Assembly: GCA_007122745.1 (NCBI GenBank)
Contig: SKTA01000194.1
Span: 1-7,010 of the forward strand
Direction: 5' to 3'
Length of the DNA: 7,010 bases
Source: Bacteroidales bacterium
GTDB taxonomy: Bacteria; Bacteroidota; Bacteroidia; Bacteroidales; UBA7960
A model generated the notes under the pieces. The model was not told where the DNA came from and did no database searches. It was given only the letters and a program-made list of their open reading frames with translations. The translations under genes were made by a program, and so were the position numbers. Below, one piece after another: positions 6,334 through 7,010 of this stretch (position 1 is the first letter of the stretch; each line of letters opens with the position of its first letter).

Positions 6334-6705
6334 TGAAGCGAGTAGCAGGGAGTCAGCATCGGAAAGATCCGGCATTTTAAGTTTCCATATTTCTGTCCTT
6401 ACCTTAAGCGATGGTTTATGAAACAATATCTTATAGAGAAATCGCCTTTAAAAGGCAGTATCCAGGTTATCTGTCTGATTGGTTGTGGCGATCAGGATGC
6501 CCTGAAATGTTTCCATTTCTTCAAGGATGATGTTTTGTATGGCATTCTCAGTTTGCGCTTCATTAAAAAAACGATTCAAGCAAGCTTAATTCCCTTTCTG
6601 CCTTTTCAAAGACTGATTTGGATAGCTTGCCATCCCTGAAAGCTCAAATACATTTTCTATACTTTCAAGCAGCTGCAACATTATATTTTGACGCAAGGTT
6701 TTAGG
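6235..6705 (-). pseudogene. AAA+ ATPase remnant: internal deletion, frameshift and premature TAA
   Basis: Read on the minus strand, this is a wrecked AAA+ ATPase gene. From its 5' end: 6705-6634 encodes TLRQNIMLQLLESIENVFEL; 6634-6566 continues in another frame with DGKLSKSVFEKAERELSLLE; 6567-6451 returns to the first frame with FFNEAQTENAIQNIILEEME and then GILIATTNQTDNLDTAF. A TAA (6450-6448) comes next, and the same frame resumes with RRFLYKILFHKPSLKVRTEIW, ending in SFDLSGRQIDNMVRKIEIEG and a TGA at 6237-6235. GILIATTN is the sensor-1 strand, the paired Arg after the stop are arginine-finger candidates, and LSGRQIDN is the sensor-2 helix (usually SGGQIEN). The expected context is A-F-E-R-R-F-L, so the TAA replaces Glu, one base change from GAA. 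Walker A and Walker B are absent, so only about 155 codons remain of a protein I recall as several hundred residues long in Bacteroidota. The AAA+ assignment is strong for the C-terminal part and weaker for the first two pieces. It is very unlikely to make a working ATPase. Confidence 0.82.
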
Positions 6706-6709
6706 TCAA

Positions 6710-6747
6710 GGCCAGTGCATGAGTCTTAAATGCATTGGCCGGTTTTT
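6710..6747 (+). terminator. Terminator-like hairpin with T-tract, orphan
   Basis: GGCCAGTGCAT (6710-6720) and ATGCATTGGCC (6730-6740) form an 11-bp stem containing one G-U pair and a 9-nt loop. GG and then TTTTT (6743-6747) follow, giving the layout of a Rho-independent terminator acting on + strand transcription. On the minus strand no T-tract follows, so it should work in one direction only. No intact + strand gene ends just before it; the nearest is TauE/SafE, about 620 nt upstream. It may be left over from a lost gene. Confidence 0.45.
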
Positions 6748-6869
6748 CTGAACATGAACTCTATGAGAAAACCACACGCAAGCCGGTGGTCAGAAAAATG
6801 AATAAACCCGAAGGGCTTGACCTTGCCGGGCAAACATTTACAGGCGAAGTAGCTTTGCGCAGGAATTGA
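6723..6869 (+). other. Unrecognised 48-codon open stretch (possible gene fragment)
   Basis: This frame is open between a TGA at 6720-6722 and a TGA at 6867-6869. It has protein-like composition, including SEHELYEKTTRKPVVRKMNK and then PEGLDLAGQTFTGEVALRRN. The first Met comes late, and the 5' end overlaps the terminator-like hairpin. The opposite strand is also open over much of the same interval, so coding is not established. I do not recognise the sequence. Confidence 0.2.
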
Positions 6870-6949
6870 TTAGGCGGTTAGTGTGTTTTTATAATAAGGT
6901 GGTCACAATTTGCTTCTTACAATGGTTCTTCTGAAAGAGGCAGCTTGTA

Positions 6950-7010
6950 TTAATAATGAATCCCATCCCCACTATAATCTTCAGCCGCCATTTCTGCAGC
7001 CTTTTTGATC
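6950..7010 (-). CDS. 3' end of an unidentified minus-strand gene, partial at the right edge
   Basis: On the minus strand the frame entering from the right edge encodes IKKAAEMAAEDYSGDGIHY and stops at TAA (6952-6950). Its Ala/Glu/Lys-rich composition looks like a helix at the end of a soluble protein. Nineteen codons are too few to name a family. A second minus-strand frame is also open here (KIIVGMGFIINTSCLF), so the choice of frame is uncertain. Confidence 0.4.
   Translation of the reverse strand, partial: IKKAAEMAAEDYSGDGIHY

Larger units (their letters stand above)
6088..7010. other. Gene-poor decayed region with no intact gene
   Basis: This 923-nt stretch follows the TauE/SafE gene and contains no full-length gene on either strand. 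It holds the minus-strand AAA+ ATPase remnant (6235-6705), a terminator-like hairpin (6710-6747), two short open stretches on the + strand without a credible start (6100-6333 and 6723-6869), and the 3' end of a minus-strand gene at the right edge. No transposase, tRNA, CRISPR repeat or clear insertion-sequence ends were seen. The change from tightly packed genes to fragments suggests a site of past insertion, deletion and gene decay. Confidence 0.75.

Noticed and set aside
6235..6426. A separate small minus-strand gene of 63 codons
   Set aside because: Its apparent TTG start lies in the middle of a conserved AAA+ segment, and the homology continues upstream through the TAA. It is part of the pseudogene.
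6093..6909. ATTGTGACCTCC (6093-6104) and its inverted near-copy GGTGGTCACAAT (6898-6909) as terminal repeats of a small mobile element
   Set aside because: The ends match at 11 of 12 positions and bracket the decayed region. One such pair is expected by chance in about 900 nt, no target-site duplication is visible, and no transposase remains.

Overview
The window looks like a chromosomal segment of a Bacteroidota (Bacteroidetes) bacterium. Three things point there: the protein sequences (a Bacteroidota-style 2-oxoacid dehydrogenase E2 with an NFGTFG...PIINQPEVAILGVG catalytic core, and an exonuclease with a C-terminal FGKHKGK module), the scarcity of well-placed Shine-Dalgarno sequences, and an exact TAnnTTTG -7 promoter box upstream of the rRNA methyltransferase gene. 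This placement is inference; no rRNA or other phylogenetic marker is present.

Positions 1-6087 hold six intact or edge-truncated genes, all on the + strand and closely packed: (1) the 3' part of a 2-oxoacid dehydrogenase E2 gene (1-1031); (2) a DEDDh 3'-5' exonuclease (1097-1927); (3) a fumarylacetoacetate hydrolase family enzyme of the FAHD1/YcgM type (1933-2544), 5 nt after the exonuclease; (4) an RlmI-type 23S rRNA methyltransferase (2604-3809); (5) a MATE efflux transporter (3817-5151), 7 nt after the methyltransferase; (6) a TauE/SafE (TSUP) anion exporter (5290-6087) behind a 138-nt spacer. The spacing suggests two short co-transcribed pairs, exonuclease-FAH and methyltransferase-MATE. 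The genes do not form an obvious pathway; they read as core housekeeping genes that happen to be neighbours.

Positions 6088-7010 are different: about 0.9 kb without an intact gene. On the minus strand, 6235-6705 carries the remains of an AAA+ ATPase gene, recognisable over its sensor-1, arginine-finger and sensor-2 region. It has an in-frame TAA where a Glu is expected in the F-E-R-R-F motif, at least one frameshifted segment, and no Walker A or Walker B, which implies a large internal deletion. To its right are an orphan terminator-like hairpin (6710-6747), a short unidentified open stretch, and the last 19 codons of a minus-strand gene that enters from beyond the right edge (6950-7010).

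I found no convincing undescribed system. The most informative observations are the anatomy of the decayed AAA+ gene, a perfect 8-bp palindrome between the E2 and exonuclease genes, and the start-site corrections for the E2 and methyltransferase genes.
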